Below the pieces are notes generated by a model. The model did no database searches. It was not told the DNA's origin and saw only the letters and a list, made by a program, of their open reading frames with translations. A stretch of 64,000 bases of DNA, from NCBI GenBank assembly GCA_020310875.1, contig CM035423.1:137449520-137513519 (forward strand), read 5' to 3'. Positions 39,200 to 53,150 of this stretch are shown in pieces (position 1 is the stretch's first letter; every line of letters starts with the position of its first letter). Origin of the DNA: Ceratopteris richardii (taxonomy: Eukaryota > Streptophyta > Polypodiopsida > Polypodiales > Pteridaceae). The position numbers and the translations under genes are program-made.

Positions 39200-42100
39200 C
39201 CCTGTTTTAACCCTAGAACAGGCGAGTTGAGCCATTATTCACACTACCCTAGCTCCGAAACTAGCGAGTCCGAGATGTCTCATGGTATGGAGAGACCCAC
39301 AGGAAGTTCAGGTGTGCCATATTTACACAAGGTAGAAGGCCCTTACAAGACGCAACTCGAGTACCTTAGGACCAACCGATTAGGTGTGTGCATCTATGAG
39401 GATGGACTAGGAAGATCTGTGGTTCAGATTAGAAACCCAGATCAACCCATGGATTAGAACATCCAGCAGTCAAGTTTGAAAATGGAGCATACCTGGACAA
39501 GGAAGGAACCATATACGTAGTCACCAGTCACCTAGATAGGACAAATGAATTTGGGAATGTGATCCCTGAGACAGACATAGGTGACCTAGAGCAAGGGAAC
39601 ATAAATGGAGAGCCTAAAACCCCTCGAGGCTAATCAGTCCTCACTAGAATTATCACGTCGGAATGGGTTCCCCAGGATAATAAGAGCATAGACCTGCTTT
39701 TAAATCGAGAGACTGATGAAGCCTTTTGGAGGTATAAGCCGGATCAACCAAATGAGGTTGGAGCACTCACTATCTACGAGTTTAAAGATCCGGATAGTCC
39801 AGGCAAAGTGATCTACCTAGACAATACTTCAGAGAGGATCTTTGTGGTCACAGAGCATGGTAGGCATGCCTACACTTGGAAGGGTGAATTTGTTTTCCCC
39901 CAATCAAAATCTAATGTCTCTTATGGCCACCAAGGAGTGGGAACATCCCAAGCTCATGGAGCTCAAAGGAACAGAAGTAGAGATAGGCTAGAAGTGAGTT
40001 TCACCAACCCTTTGGAAAGAGAAAGAACGAGAACGAAAATGGATAGAGTGGAACATGAGAGACTTAGAGCTCCAAGGAATCCAAGAAATGTAGATGAATT
40101 CCCTCTGCCAAGACCTAGAGAGCACACAAGGACTTTGAGACCTACATAGCTAGTTAAGTCCATGAAGAACTATTTCGATGGCACTGGAGACCCATACGAT
40201 CATGTGGCCGAGTTTAGGCAAGTCTTGAGAGCTCAACAACTTGAGGACCTATTCACGCAGTACAATGCCTTTGGTCTAACCCTTAGGAACATCGCTCTTA
40301 CGTGGTTTCAACCACTAAATGAGAGACACTTCAGGAACATAGACCAACTTCTAGAGGCTTTCATTATTGAATTCTATAAGAGTGGCATAAGTCATAATAC
40401 TTCCTCACAGATTCACAGCTTCAAGCAGACCCTTCAAGAGACGGTTAGACTTGCAGGAAGGAGGTTTAGGCAATATCTAGAGAGATGTCCAATTCCTGAG
40501 CTACCCACTCCAGCCAAACAAGTGGCTTTATTTTTGGATGGATTGCTAAGTACCAAATTGAGATCATACGTGTACTTGAAGGACCCTAGGACCATAGAAG
40601 AGTGTGTATGCATGTGCATTGACATAGAAGACAATCTAGGAGAGGAGCTAGAGCTTTCCAAAATCTACAAAGATTCAGATAGTTCTACTAGCCTCTCTTC
40701 CTTGCAATCAACCTCTATTGAGGAACTCCCTGAGAAAGTAGCTCAAAAACTAGGCGTCTCTAGCAAACAAATCCCAAGATTTGCCCCAGTTAAGCGGTGC
40801 TATACTTGTGGAGGTGACCATATGGCAAACGTGTGTCCCATAATGGCTCAACCCCAAGTGAATCCTAGTAGCCAGTACTGCACCATAGAACGGAGGTACA
40901 CCGACCACACCGTGCAAGATTGCCCCTACAATAAGCAAGCGATTAGGCAAACCTACCCTCAGCCCTATCCACAATAGGGAAGATATCAGAACCAGTATCC
41001 ACCACAACAGTATGCGAGGCCTCAACAAACCTACCAACCACAATATCAGGCCTAGCAGAGACCTCAACCAGTGCTAGCCCAACAACCTCCTGCTCCAGCC
41101 AATGTGATCCCAGTAAAGTATGGAGCTGCAGAAGAGAACCTGATTATATCCATAGTGCTAGTGACACCATTGCTTTCAGAAAGTGACCCTAGTGACCATA
41201 GCTTTGATTCTACACATATTGATAGCCCCCAGGCTTACTACATGCAATCTCCTGAACATGGTGAATCCTACTATAGTGAAGAACCGAGTGAACCTAGTTG
41301 GGAGGTAGAGTATGCAAATGTCATGTACGCAAATCCCAACTCTCGACCTCAACCTAGGCAAGTAAGACCCCCATTCCCTAGAGGACCATGCTATCGATGT
41401 CAGGGTGATCACCTCATTCGTGATTGCGCAATGCCTGCACCCACACAACCCCACTCAGTAACAATACAGGGCTTTTGTCAAGATTGCAAAAAAGAGAATC
41501 TCTTACGAGATTGCCCAAAGAACCCCAATAACATGCCAAAAATCACCCCAATTAACGTTATTGGGTTGGTAGTAGATTCCTCAGGAAGTGTCGCTTCCAC
41601 TGCACCAGTGCAAGTGGTCACTAGAGCTCAAGTTGCGCAACAAAACCAAGGTGTAGGCCAGGAAAAGAGCTCCAAGGTTAGTGAAACGGAGAGCATGATG
41701 AAGAAGAGGACTAGAGCTTTTAGAAAAAGAATGAAAAGGCAATGGGTAAAGAAGATGAGTGAACTCAAGGAAAGCATAAGAGAAACGAGAGCCAAGATAA
41801 TTGAACTCACCTCTCAACTTCACTCTCATACTACCCCACCACCACCATTCCCATCTCCATCCGATCCACCACCTTACAACCCGCCTCATGCAGCCCCACC
41901 ACCTCCTAGAGTAGGATCAGTATTAGCATATCCCACTCCCGAGGACCTAAATATGATGCTTAAGGCATATCATGCCAGCATCCAAGAAGGGCCAAATGTA
42001 ACGGATCATGAAAAGTGTTACCCTAGAGCCGAACTAGAGCTTGAACGAACTAAAATTTGTGTTAAGATGGTGGAATTGGCTCAAACCATGTTTGAGGCCA

Positions 42101-42442
42101 GTCGTCTCTTTAACATCTCTAGTTCAGCTAAGACACAGTTGCACTTTGATGGACTGCTAGAAAGATTGGAGAGGCTAATTGCACAATCAAAAGAGGAACC
42201 CACCCCTCCAAATAAGGGCAAGGCAAGTGAAAGGATAAGCCTTCCTCCCCAGGAAGCTTACGCGCCTAATTCCACTGAGCCAGATGCATCTTCTTCTATG
42301 AATCGGTATTCACCAGAATTCCTACGAGAGATTCAAGAAGAGAAATGGGCTAAAGAAAGTGAAGTCCCTCCTCCCATTGAACTTGTGGATGATGCGCATG
42401 ACCAATTCCCATAAGACATTCCTTCTATTTATGGAGAGCAGG
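39200..42442 (+). pseudogene. Element E gag region (fossil)
   Basis: Closely parallels A's gag: the KTQLEYLRTNRLG block, the gag core (YDHVAEFRQVL, LTWFQPL, RRFRQYLERCP), zinc knuckles CYTCGGDHMANVC and CYRCQGDHLIRDC with the same short spacing, then the Pro-rich and helical linker. Broken. It stops at F's LTR and resumes at 59163. Confidence 0.85.
42438..42442. repeat. Target-site duplication of element F, left copy (GCAGG)
   Basis: Equals 59158-59162 on the other side of F. Confidence 0.92.
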
Positions 42443-43133
42443 TGTAGCTCAGTGATGAGTAGCACCTCCTTTAATGTCAATCCGGAAAGACGTGAGGATG
42501 GTATGAAGACCTCGAACAAGTGAAGGCACAAGTGCGTGAGTGAGAAGCACACAAACATGCACACACATACACACACGCGCACACACGGCAAGACAAAGAG
42601 TGAGAAGCAATGGAGTTCTTAGATTACTTCAAAAAACATTTACAAGTTCAAATCTATTACAAGCTAACCTCAAAAATGAGCTCTCTAGCTCCTTTTATAG
42701 TTTTTTACTAGCTTTGGCCCTGTCCAGACCTAGTGTCCGGCCTAGTTAAAAATTAGGTTCCAGGGCTTATTTGAGGGCTCAAACGAGATCTAAAAAATAC
42801 GAAAATTGGCAGGTAGATACTTCTAAAGCTCCTCAAGCTCAAGGACTCCTTGGCTTGCACAAAATGGAGCTACAAAAATACGAAATGGTATTTACAATGG
42901 TGTTTAGTGATTAAAATCACTATTTGTGTAGGGATTTTCTCTGTTGATTTGTCATACACATCTTTGAGCTCCCTACTTGCTCTTTCTTCTTGTGTGCTCA
43001 ACTCCTTGATGTCTGAAAAATTTAGATGGCCTACTTGCCAGATCTTCTTTGGCTATTGTGTCTGCTTGTGCTATCTCTTCGTTCCGACCCTCTTTGTCTT
43101 GTGGCTCCTTCGGTTCCCTGACTGCTGCCAACA
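42443..43133 (-). repeat. 3' LTR of element F (691 bp)
   Basis: On the minus strand TGTTGGCAGCAGTCAGG...GAGCTACA. Almost the same as 58465-59157. Confidence 0.95.
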
Positions 43134-43148
43134 GCCCTCCCACTCTCG
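43134..43148 (-). other. Polypurine tract of element F
   Basis: On the minus strand CGAGAGTGGGAGGGC directly before the LTR start; less uniform than in A. Confidence 0.7.
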
Positions 43149-45011
43149 CGTCTGTCGCCCCTGACAGACCCTTGTCTAGATGTTCGTTGAATGTAATATT
43201 GGACAACGTCGGAAGCAAGGTGATGTTCTTCTAATCGGAGCCCCCGTGCTAGATCTATTAATAATGCATCCCAATTCACTGGTCCTGGTACGTCCGGATG
43301 TGGCACCCACAGTTGTTCTGAATGGATGGTTCTCTCCACAGCGAATAAGTGGAGGAGATGTGAGGGCCTGGGTACAAATATTTCTGAGTGATATTCCCAG
43401 GATCCCGTTATGAACATCTCCTCGAATGTCTGTTTAAAACAAGCTGGGAGGCACTTTATTCGGGCGTGCCAAGCATATATTACCTCTATGGATGGGGTTG
43501 TGCTCATGTCGTATACCAGATCTTGGTTTCCTGTAAGAAATCCGACACCTGAGAAGTGGGGTTCTTTAATATTCTTGAACGTCCTGAAGGTGATTAGCAT
43601 TAGTTCAAAGATTTTCATACACATTTGTGCCATCACATCGGGGGTATTCCGTAGTCGAGTGCTCCAGTGTCTGATGGTAGAAATCATGTAATTTACAGTG
43701 GGAGGGCCTTGTGGCGGTGCTAGATAAACATAATTTAACCACTTTGCGCAACCCTTGACATTCTTGACAGCAATGGTAAACTCTGGCCAAGTGCGCCGGT
43801 GGAATACTGGAACATAACAAGGATTGTATTTAATAAAAAGGGGCATGTTAGTCTAGGTACGAACCATTTCCGGGTAGGTTTCAAGAAGACGGATTCTCCA
43901 GGTTGGTTGATGAATGGAGCCTTTCTTCGCACTTTCTGGGATATCCTCTGGCCCAAATTGTGTGGCAAAAGTTGGAGGTTTGCCACAACTGCGTTGAATC
44001 TCTGCATTGTAATCCGCAAGGAGCACACAATATGGCACATATTGATCATCGTTGGTGCCGATCCATCTATGATGAGACATGCTTAGAAAGTATTCAGACT
44101 TGATGATGGTTTCTTCTAACTTTGCCATAGATTGGATTTGAATGGCCACTCTATCTTCATGAGTTGTTGCTGTCTTCTCTAGTGTTTGGAGCCATTCAGG
44201 TACTTCAACTTCTAATGTGTCCATTCCTTGTGAGGTCTGTGCACCACCTGGCATCGGCATAGGAACGTATGGTTCCTCATATGTTTCATCCACCTCAATG
44301 GGTACTAAGTCCTCCGGTTCAGGTTCTACAATTGGGGAGGGCTGCCTTTCATATTCTAGTAACTTTTTCTAGAGCTCAGCCACCTACTCTGTCAATGCCT
44401 TTACTTCCTCTGAAGTCGAGGCCGTTTCTATTACCTTGGTTGGAGCCTCCTTTTCCCTGAGCTGGCTACGTAGCTCATCTCGTTCCCTTTCCAAATCATC
44501 ATGCGCTTCTAATAAATCCGCATAACTTTCCAAGATGGTTTTCATTGTTTTTGTGGGAACCGCTTTGAACTGTTTTGGATCGATCTCATGGGGGGAACCT
44601 TCCATGGCTGCTTCGAGGTTTTCTTCATTTTGTTTCTGCAACCGTTTATTTTCTTCAAGTGCTGTAGCCATATGCTTTCGAAGTAGAGTTAAATTATGCC
44701 GGACTCTCAGGTTATCTGTTTGGTACACCTCCAGCAAGGCTTCGAGTTGCTTGACACCGGGTTCTGCTGATGGTTGGGGTGCCTCCAGGAGTGTTTGATG
44801 GGCTTTCTCGAGAGTGGTGTAGCGCTGGTTGAGTTCCGCACTTTCGTCTTCTAGCATTGTGAGTCGTCTTTGTAGTTGCTGATGATTCGTTGTCAACTGT
44901 TGATGGCGGCCTTCTAGATCCCTGTACTCCCGCTGAAGTTGATATACGCATTGATGTAATGACAGGAATATACTATTTACATTAAAAGATGCAGTTAAAG
45001 ATGAAGATGCA

Positions 45012-45036
45012 GGGGGAATGGGGAAGGGGAAGGGAG
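45012..45036 (+). other. G-run cluster, potential G-quadruplex
   Basis: Four runs of three or more G separated by 2-3 bases on the plus strand, antisense to F's Pro-rich accessory segment. More GGTGG-type sequence follows to about 45360. A by-product of Pro codons is likely. Confidence 0.5.
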
Positions 45037-47269
45037 GTGTGAATGCGGTGGAGTCAAGTGGTGAAGTAGGTGGAGGGGGTATGGGAGATTGAGGTTGTGT
45101 GGGGGGTGGGGGTGGTACTGTGGCGGGTGATGTCTCCATTGTGTCAAATGTGTGTGTGACTGTAAAGATGGGGACAGTGGGTGGGGTGGAAGTGATATTT
45201 GTGAAGAGTGTAGTGAAGGTGGGCATGGAAACTCCTCCAAATTGGATACCGGGAGAGAGAGGAATTCCCATGACGACTGTGGTAGTGGTAGAAAAGGGTG
45301 TGGTCGTGCCGGTTGGTGAGGTGAATTGTGTAGTGAGAGGTGAGGTGGGTGGGGAGAGTGGTTCCTCCTAATGTTCTTCTGTTTGCGTGTTGCCTTCCAG
45401 TTCTGATACATTGATGTGTATTTGTTTTCCAGATCGCTTGGGGCGGGCAGGCACATGTTTCTCAAATCGATTAATGTATGTCATGGCCTCATGTATGGCC
45501 TCATCCAAGCTGACTGCCTCTACATGTAGGTTCATGGATTCGATAAACATATCGTCCACACCTTCCTCAGCCAATAGTTGGCTCATGAGCACCTTGCCTT
45601 ATTCAAGTGACATTTTGTGTTGTTCTTGAACTCGCTTCATGGTTTGGTACAACCTTTTTATTTGTGCCGAATATCCTGGGGCACTTGCTAGCTCTGAGAG
45701 TTCATCATATTCTTGATGTTGTTCTTCGTCGGCTTCTTCTTCTCCTCCTCCTGCCTCTTGTTCATCTCCTTCGACTTCTACGATGACTGGTTGTGTCGGG
45801 GCTGGTGTTGTTGTGGTGGGGTGTGGTTCCTGGGTCTGGTCTGCTTCTATTTCAAGATTAGATTCGTAGATCAACCTGGCAACTTCTTCATCCGTGAGGT
45901 CATTGAGAGTAAATCCCTGTGGAAATTCCAAGTCTGATGGAATGGGGGGAAACACCAAGTTGGGTCCTTCTGTACTTGGTCTGGGAACAAGTACAGAACA
46001 CGCCTAGTTTGAGGAGGAGTCACCTCAGATGTGGTAGTGGCTCCCCTTGGTTGAGCACATGGTAATTGGATGCCCCCTCTCATCTTCTTCGATGGAGGAC
46101 CCGCTGTTGATAGTCGCCTTTGGAATTCTTGGGCCCTGGACTACACTAGTGCTCTTTGAATGGGCACGTCATATGCTAGGCACCTGTAAATTATTCTGGT
46201 TAGGGCACAACAGCCATGAAGTACATTTTTCTGCTTCTTATTCTAGCGCTGATGGGCTAGGTGTATCTGATCGATGACCCAGTGCGGTATGTTGAGGGTG
46301 AGGTTCTCCGTTTCTGCCAAGTATAAGCTGAACCATATTTTCTTAGGGGGCATAGTGAATCGTTCTTGTGCGAGAAAAGCAAAATGTTGCATAACAGTTC
46401 GTAAGTGGAGAGCAATGGTAGGCGTCATTGCCACCATGTCCTTCAATTTATTGAGATCCTTATGCTTCATCCTACCCGGGACCATTGTTTCTTTCTCGGT
46501 TGGAATGTGCATATCTTGCATGTTCAATGCTTCCCGTACCAGATTGAGGGACAGTTTGAATCTCTTGAGTTTGTGTCCTGGCAACAATGATGGTAGTACA
46601 AAAGTACTATCGCCTCCCTTGGCCCTGCTGGGAGTGATGGTGCTGATAAAATAGGAGCAGCGTAGAAAATCAGGTTTAGGCAAGTGTGCCCTGAAATATC
46701 TATCCAGGCCTGCCTTGGTCCAAACTGATCGCATTACCTCTGCATTCTGATAGTTCTCGAATTCCCGAGTGAAAAAGTGGTAGCGTCCCCATTTGCCATT
46801 AAATTCAATTTCTACTTCCCAGAAGTAGGTGCCGTCACCCAATGGCCCTGCTACATCACTAAACCAATGAGCATGTTTCCCCACTTGAGAATGTCCCTGA
46901 GGAGGGTCCTGGATAGGAAGGACATGCACCGCTTGAAGTTCTTGAGGCCTTTCGGTGAGTGGCGGTTCCAGAAGAATGGTTTCAATGTCCACAATCTGTG
47001 CGCTGGACCCTGCCTGGGAACTGGTGCCTCCAGCTTCTGCCATCGTTATTGCTTGCTAGCTGGTTATGTCGAGAATATAGAGCATGCGTTAATATTGTAA
47101 TGGACAAGATAGAACACGTTTTGCCCCCGTTACAATATTATTGTGAGGTGAGTAATGGGTTAGTGGGTCAGTGAGTGCACGATGACAGTGTGTGTAGTTA
47201 ATGAATGGATAGTCCTAGGAGCTAGATGGAAAGATGCAGTGTTTGACTGATGCAGTTAGTAAGTGGAGA

Positions 47270-50200
47270 TGAATTTACAAATTGGAGTCGAGGGATTTAT
47301 TACAAGTGTTAGGTTGCCAAACGCAATGGGTGGCTCTTGGTTTTGGTTTTATGGAGACTCTGGAGGGTTGCATGAGTAATTCTGCTCGGGGGTGATGCGT
47401 CTTTGGGACCCATTTACGAGTGAGTCTGTGCATGCTTCTAAGTGACTGTGTGTTCGAGTGTGTCAGGCAAGAGTGGGTGGCGGTTCCTTGAGTGAGTGAA
47501 CTCGATCGTGTATGATGTGAGTCGTGTGGGACTAGTTGAGCCCGCAAGCAAGCCTTAGGCACCCAAATTTGTCTTGATTGTGGGTCAGCCTTCATCGACT
47601 TCTTGGGCACCCAGATAGATTTCACTTTCTCAACAGAGGTTTTAGGAGTCCTCTTATTAGTATCATGTCATTGATTACTAATAGGTAGTTGAGACAGTTG
47701 TCGCGACTTGGCTACAGTCGGCAGCTCGTCTTTTCGCACCCACATTTGTTTCACTGGCTGAGTTGTTCGGCTTCGCACGTTCTTTTGGTCTCCCGCATAG
47801 ATAGTCTTCAGTAATTGATCTACCCTTAGTTGCTGCCTCCTTCTGGCCTTTGGAAAAGAAGGGAGTTCCGCCAACGTCTTGACTTTTCTATTGAGATCTC
47901 CATTCCTCTGCATCACATAGCTTTGGACAAGAACAGCATGGTCAACTTCATGTGTACCCCTAGAGGGACCAGGAGTCTGTGCCTTTCCTAGTTCCGGAAG
48001 TGCTCCATTATCTAACTCAACTGTAATTCTACTCTGATTCACCCATACCTGAAGAAGTCCACTTCTTAGGTTTAAGTTGACTGCTTGGTCATAAATCCAG
48101 TCTTGACCCAAGACCAGAGGCTCAGTGAGGTCCTCATCTTGACACACTAGTACTCTGACTATCAATACTTCGTCTTGAATGGAGATGGGAAGATCCACCT
48201 CGCCCAGGCAAGGGGTTTCCACACCTCCCAATCCTATGAGATATGCTTCTATAGGATTGACAGTTAATTTCAATTCTTGATAGTAAGACAATTGAACAGC
48301 ACTAGTGGCTGCACCTGAGTCAATCAAGGCTCTTACAATCCTTGCACCTTTTCCTTGTCCTATATCTAAGGTTATAAAAGGACGTCGATCAATTATCCTA
48401 TGAGAGCTGATATGTGAAACTTCACACATAGCCATGTGATATCCTTGGTCTGCGTCGGCATCTTGCCTAGGTTGCTCTCTACCTTGTCTTCTTAATTTCA
48501 TTCTCCGTATGCGCTCTAAGGCTTCTGCTTGAGCTTCTTCTCGAATTCGCTTTTCTTCTTCTTTGCGTTTCTTAGTAGTGTTGAGTCGACTTAGCATTTC
48601 CTCTGTGAGAGGTTCCTGATACAACTTGACTCTGCATCCGCTAATGTAGCTTGGAAGAACATCACCTTCTAATGTGGCTAGTTGCACTGCTCCACTTGTT
48701 GAGATTCTATTAATGATCATGGGTCCGTAGCCATGTTTCTCTAATTTCCTTGCATGTTGTTTCAAAGTGTAGACTAGTACCAGATCTCCTACTTTCAAGC
48801 CTTTATCCTTAATATGGGCATCAAAATATGCCTTCTGTCGTTTCTTAGCAACATATATCCCTTCAGCCGCCCTCAGTCTTGTTTCTCCTAGTTGTTCAAG
48901 GTCAAAAAGTCTAGAGGAGAGTTCATGACCCGTCCATTCATGCTCTTGTGCTACTTTCAATGTAGGTATTAAGAAGTCCAATGGTAGCACTGCATTTTGA
49001 CCAAATACCATCTGAAAGGGGGTGGCTTGGAGTACCGTTTTGTAGGCGACTCGGTATGCCCAAACAGCATGGTGTAGCTGTTTGTCCCAATCAGAGCGTC
49101 TATTGTTCACTAGTTTGGTCAACACATTGCACAGAATCTTGTTTGTGCTTTCGGCTTGCCCATTAGCTTGTGGGTGGTAGGGGGCAGACTTCTTATGAAC
49201 TACCAAGAATTCTTGGAGTAGATTTTCAATTACTTCATTCAAGAAGTGAGTGCCTCTATCACTTAGTAACTCTATAGGTAGCCCGTATCTTGTGAATACA
49301 TTCTCAAACAAGAATTTAGCAGTTGTTTGAGCGTCATTCTTCGTTGTAGCTTTTACCTCTACCCATTTTGTTAGATAGTCGGTGGCAACAATGATGTATT
49401 CAGCATGTGAACCCTTAGCTGGGGGTTAATAGGACCTACAAAGTCTATTCCCCACTTAGAGAATGCACGTCCACCCATCATACTTTTCAGTGGCATTTCA
49501 TCTTTGCGTATAGGATACTGAGTTCTCTGACAAACGTCACACCGTTTCACATAGGTATGTGCATCCATGTGAAGGATTGGCCACCAGAAGCCCGCAAATA
49601 GTATCGCTTTGATCACTCGATCTGGTCCAAAGTGTCCTCCTGCTACACCTTGGTGAGCAGTCTCCAAGATCTTGAGATATTCACTTTCATGGACACACAG
49701 TCTCAGGTAACCATCCTTACCACGCTTGTATAGATTATCACCAATGAGTGCGTAATCCTGGGCTTCTTGCTCTAGACTTCGTTTCCTAACCAGAGTCATG
49801 TCTGGAGGGAATGTTTTCGTCCTCAGGAAGGATACTAGTGGTTCACTCCAATCTGGCACTATGGACACTTGATAAAGAGTGGCATGTTCCACAGGTGGTT
49901 TAGTGCAGCAGATTGGGCATTCCTTGCACAACTTTTGGACATCAGCTTCCATAGTCGGCCAATGCACTCCGAGTCTCCTTAGTGTCTGTAGGGTTCGTTG
50001 CTTTGAATAGTGTTGCTCTAATCCACCTACATGTGCTAATTGCAACCATTTAGCGTACTCATCCTCTTCCACACAACAGGCCAAGATTCCTTGATCTATG
50101 TGCTTGTACATACTTCCTGCCATGATGTGATACTTTTGGGCTTTCACTACCTCTCTATTCTGTGTGTTTACTACTGGATGGTTAGGCCCGTATGTCAATA

Positions 50201-53150
50201 CTGGCACTAGTGGCTTAGCCCACTGTGGCACCACTTTTAAATTAAACAAGTAAGCATCAGGAAGGTCATCTGACACTCCTTGTGGAGCTTCTCCAGATGT
50301 GAGTCTAGAGAGATGGTCTGCTCTCAAGTGAGTCCTACCTTTCCTTACCACAACCTCGAAGTCGTATTCCATTAGTAAGAGAAACCATCTTACTAATCTA
50401 CCTGTATTGCATGGCTTGTTCACGAGATATAGCAGTGCCTGATGGTCAGTAAAAAATTTAAACTTATTTGCAAGCAAATAATGTCTAAACTTTTTAACTG
50501 CATATACCATGCCTAATCCTTCATTCGGTGGTTGTATAATTTCGTTTCGCTGCATTCAATTGTCTACTAGCATAGGCAATTGGAAGATCCATATTACCTT
50601 CACCGATAGGCTACGCGAGCACACACCCAATAGCATAATTGGATGCATCCACATGAACATGGAATGGCTTGTTCCAATCCGGGGTGGTCAAGATTGGTGC
50701 TGAACACAATCGTCGTTTGAGCTCATTGAAGGAGTTCTCACATTCATCAGTCCACTCAAAGTTAGTCAAGAGTCCATACATGGGCTTTGCAATGACAGCG
50801 TACATATGAATGAACCGGCGGTAATAACCACAATGCCCCATGAAGGCTTGCACTTCCTTGACGTTCTTTGGCCTAGGTAACTCGGCTATGGCTCTCACTT
50901 TCTCTTCATCTGTGGATATGCCATTCCTTGACACTATGTGTCCTAGAATCTTGCCTTGCCTGACCATGAAAACACACTTTTCTGGGTTCAAGCAGACCTG
51001 ATATTCTCTACATTTGTCAAAGATTTGTCTGAGTTCAGGGATATGGGTTTGTCTAATGTTGGAATGAGCACAAAGATCATCAACATAGACTTCTAAATTC
51101 TTCCTCAGGAACTCCTTAAATACATGGCACATCAACCTCTGGAAGGTTGTTGGTGCATTGGTAATCCCAAATGGCATTACCCTAAAGGCAAAAATGCCCC
51201 ATTCAGTGGCAAATGCCATCTTATGCTGATCTTCTGGAGCTATGGCTACTTGATTGTAGCCTGAAAATCCATCGAGGAAGCTGTACACTTCCTTGCCTGC
51301 TACTCTTTCTAAAAGATGCTCTGTGATAGGAAGCGGATAGTTATCTCGAATTTTGGTTGCATTAACCTTCTTCATGTTAATGCATACACGCAGCTTTCCA
51401 TTTTTCTTGGGCACCACAACAATGGGGGATACCCATTCAGTGTGCTCAATTTCATAGATAAATCCAGCTTCCACCAGTCTATCTATCTCCTCTTTGATCT
51501 TAGCAGCATAGTTATCATTGTATGTATATGGCTTTTGCTTAGAGGGTTTGGCATCTGAGGTCATGGGGATGGTGTGTGAGCATATGTCAGGGTCCACACC
51601 TTTCAAGTCCTTGTAACTCCAAGCGAATACATCTCTGTATTCTCTTAGCAAGGCTATCAATTCTTGCTCTTCTTCTTCTGTCAGGTCATGTCCTATGTAA
51701 GTGCATCTCTCTTCTCCTTCCTCTTTGGCTACCACTATTTTCTTGGTGGTTTCTTTGTTATCATAGGCCTCCCCTGATTGCGCCTCTCGTTTAGGCATTC
51801 TGATCATGACTCTCCTGTCATCTATCTCATACTTCTTAAAATTTTCCGGGACCTCAAACAAAGATTCTTCCTCTTCTGGTGTGACTTCTCTCTTCTTTCT
51901 TTTCTTTCCTTCTTCCTTCGAGGTTACATGTGTGGCTAGTCTTACATCACTTGTAAGATCTCCATACCTCTGGGGTTGAAATTCTACTTCATAGAAGTAT
52001 TCTTCATCTGATGCAAAAGGTGGGTCCATAATGATTGACTCTAGATCGGAGTCACTTGCATCCTCAAATGCATCAGGGCTAGGTTCACACTCTTCTAACA
52101 CTGCCTCTCCCATGATTGGCTCTATGGAGAAGACTGAAATGTCATAGCCATGTTCATCACAGTGAGGTGTCCATTGTTCTTCATTGATGGCTACATCCAT
52201 TGTTGCTAAGATTTCTGCCCAGCCATGGGGTTCAAATTCTTCGTCAGGAAAGACTACAGGTGCATAGGCTGGGTCTTGAATGGATCTATGGGTTTCTTTT
52301 GCACCTATCTCTCTGGCTTTTTCTCTCTCCTCTTGTTCTACTGCTACTTTGCACATCCATAAGTGGGTGTCTTCATGCATCCATGAGGATCTTGACCCTA
52401 TGGAATGCACCGATTCCGTATCCTCTTTGGCTCTATGGATGGGATTCCATTGGATAGGGGGGACATCTCTATGAGAGTAATCTTTGAGATTCACTTTGGT
52501 CGTAACACCTAAGTGCTGCAGGTACAAAGAATTGGTTCCCCAATCCTGTACCACTTGCAACTGTCGCATAAAGGGTCTTCCCAAGATCATTTCATAGGCA
52601 TGATTTTTGCTAAAATCACATATAGCAAATGTATGCTCGAACTCGACACCACACGTGGTGAGAGTTACTCCTTCTAACAGCCCTAAGGGTCTCTCTAGAT
52701 GACCATCGTCCATCTGCAATTTCATTCTCGTTGGCCTGAGTGCCGGCTTGCCCCAACGCTTCCATAGGGAAGTGGTGGCAATTGCAACTCCTGCACCTGA
52801 GTCCAAAATTGCCTTGGTGGTGTACCCGTGGTAGGTAATGGGAAGATAGGTGTTCCCTTCTTCACCTTCACACATGTCTCCTATCTTATCCAAGGGTATC
52901 TCTGGCACTGTCCTATGTGATCCTACCTGGGAATGAGGTTTCACTATCGCTGGTACTTGTTTGGAGACATGTTTCCATAATTCAGGTCTAACCTTGAGTA
53001 GCTCTTCTAACTTGAGATTGCACTACACTTTAGTGTTTTTCACTACCTTTGTGTTCCTAGGTAAGACTGAGTCCTCATTTCGTACCATGATCGTGGGTGC
53101 TCTCATACAAGTAGACTTAGCTTCCCATGGGCCTGTGAAGTGGGGTAATT
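47270..53150 (-). pseudogene. Element F Pol region (fossil)
   Basis: From right to left: PR1 (AILDSGAGVAIATTS, ~52790), acidic linker with GKKRKKRE basic patch, RT (~51560-50760, LEVYVDDLCAHS), RNase H (~50700-50290), integrase with both zinc segments and DDE core (~50080-48950), PR2 (ALIDSGAATSAV, LVLGQDWI; ~48350-48070) and the WVPK tail (~47740-47400). Very like A along its whole length. Broken. Confidence 0.88.

Larger units (their letters stand above)
43030..47043 (-). pseudogene. Element F accessory region (fossil; counterpart of A's accessory ORFs)
   Basis: Minus-strand pieces match both parts of A's accessory region in order. N-terminal domain: HAHWFSDVAGPLGD, HFFTREFENYQNAE, LPKPDFLRCSYFI, QHFAFLAQERFT. 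Then an acidic part, a Pro-rich part and a strong coiled coil (about 44600-45000). C-terminal domain: NYMISTIRHWSTRL, LVYDMSTTPSIEVIYAWHARI, LPACFKQTFEEMF and HLLHLFAVERTIHSEQ; its end runs into the LTR start. Conservation of both ends points to past constraint. Broken. Confidence 0.82.

Noticed and set aside
44995-45465. 156-codon Pro/His/Ser-rich minus frame
   Set aside because: Alternative frame of the low-complexity segment of F's accessory region.
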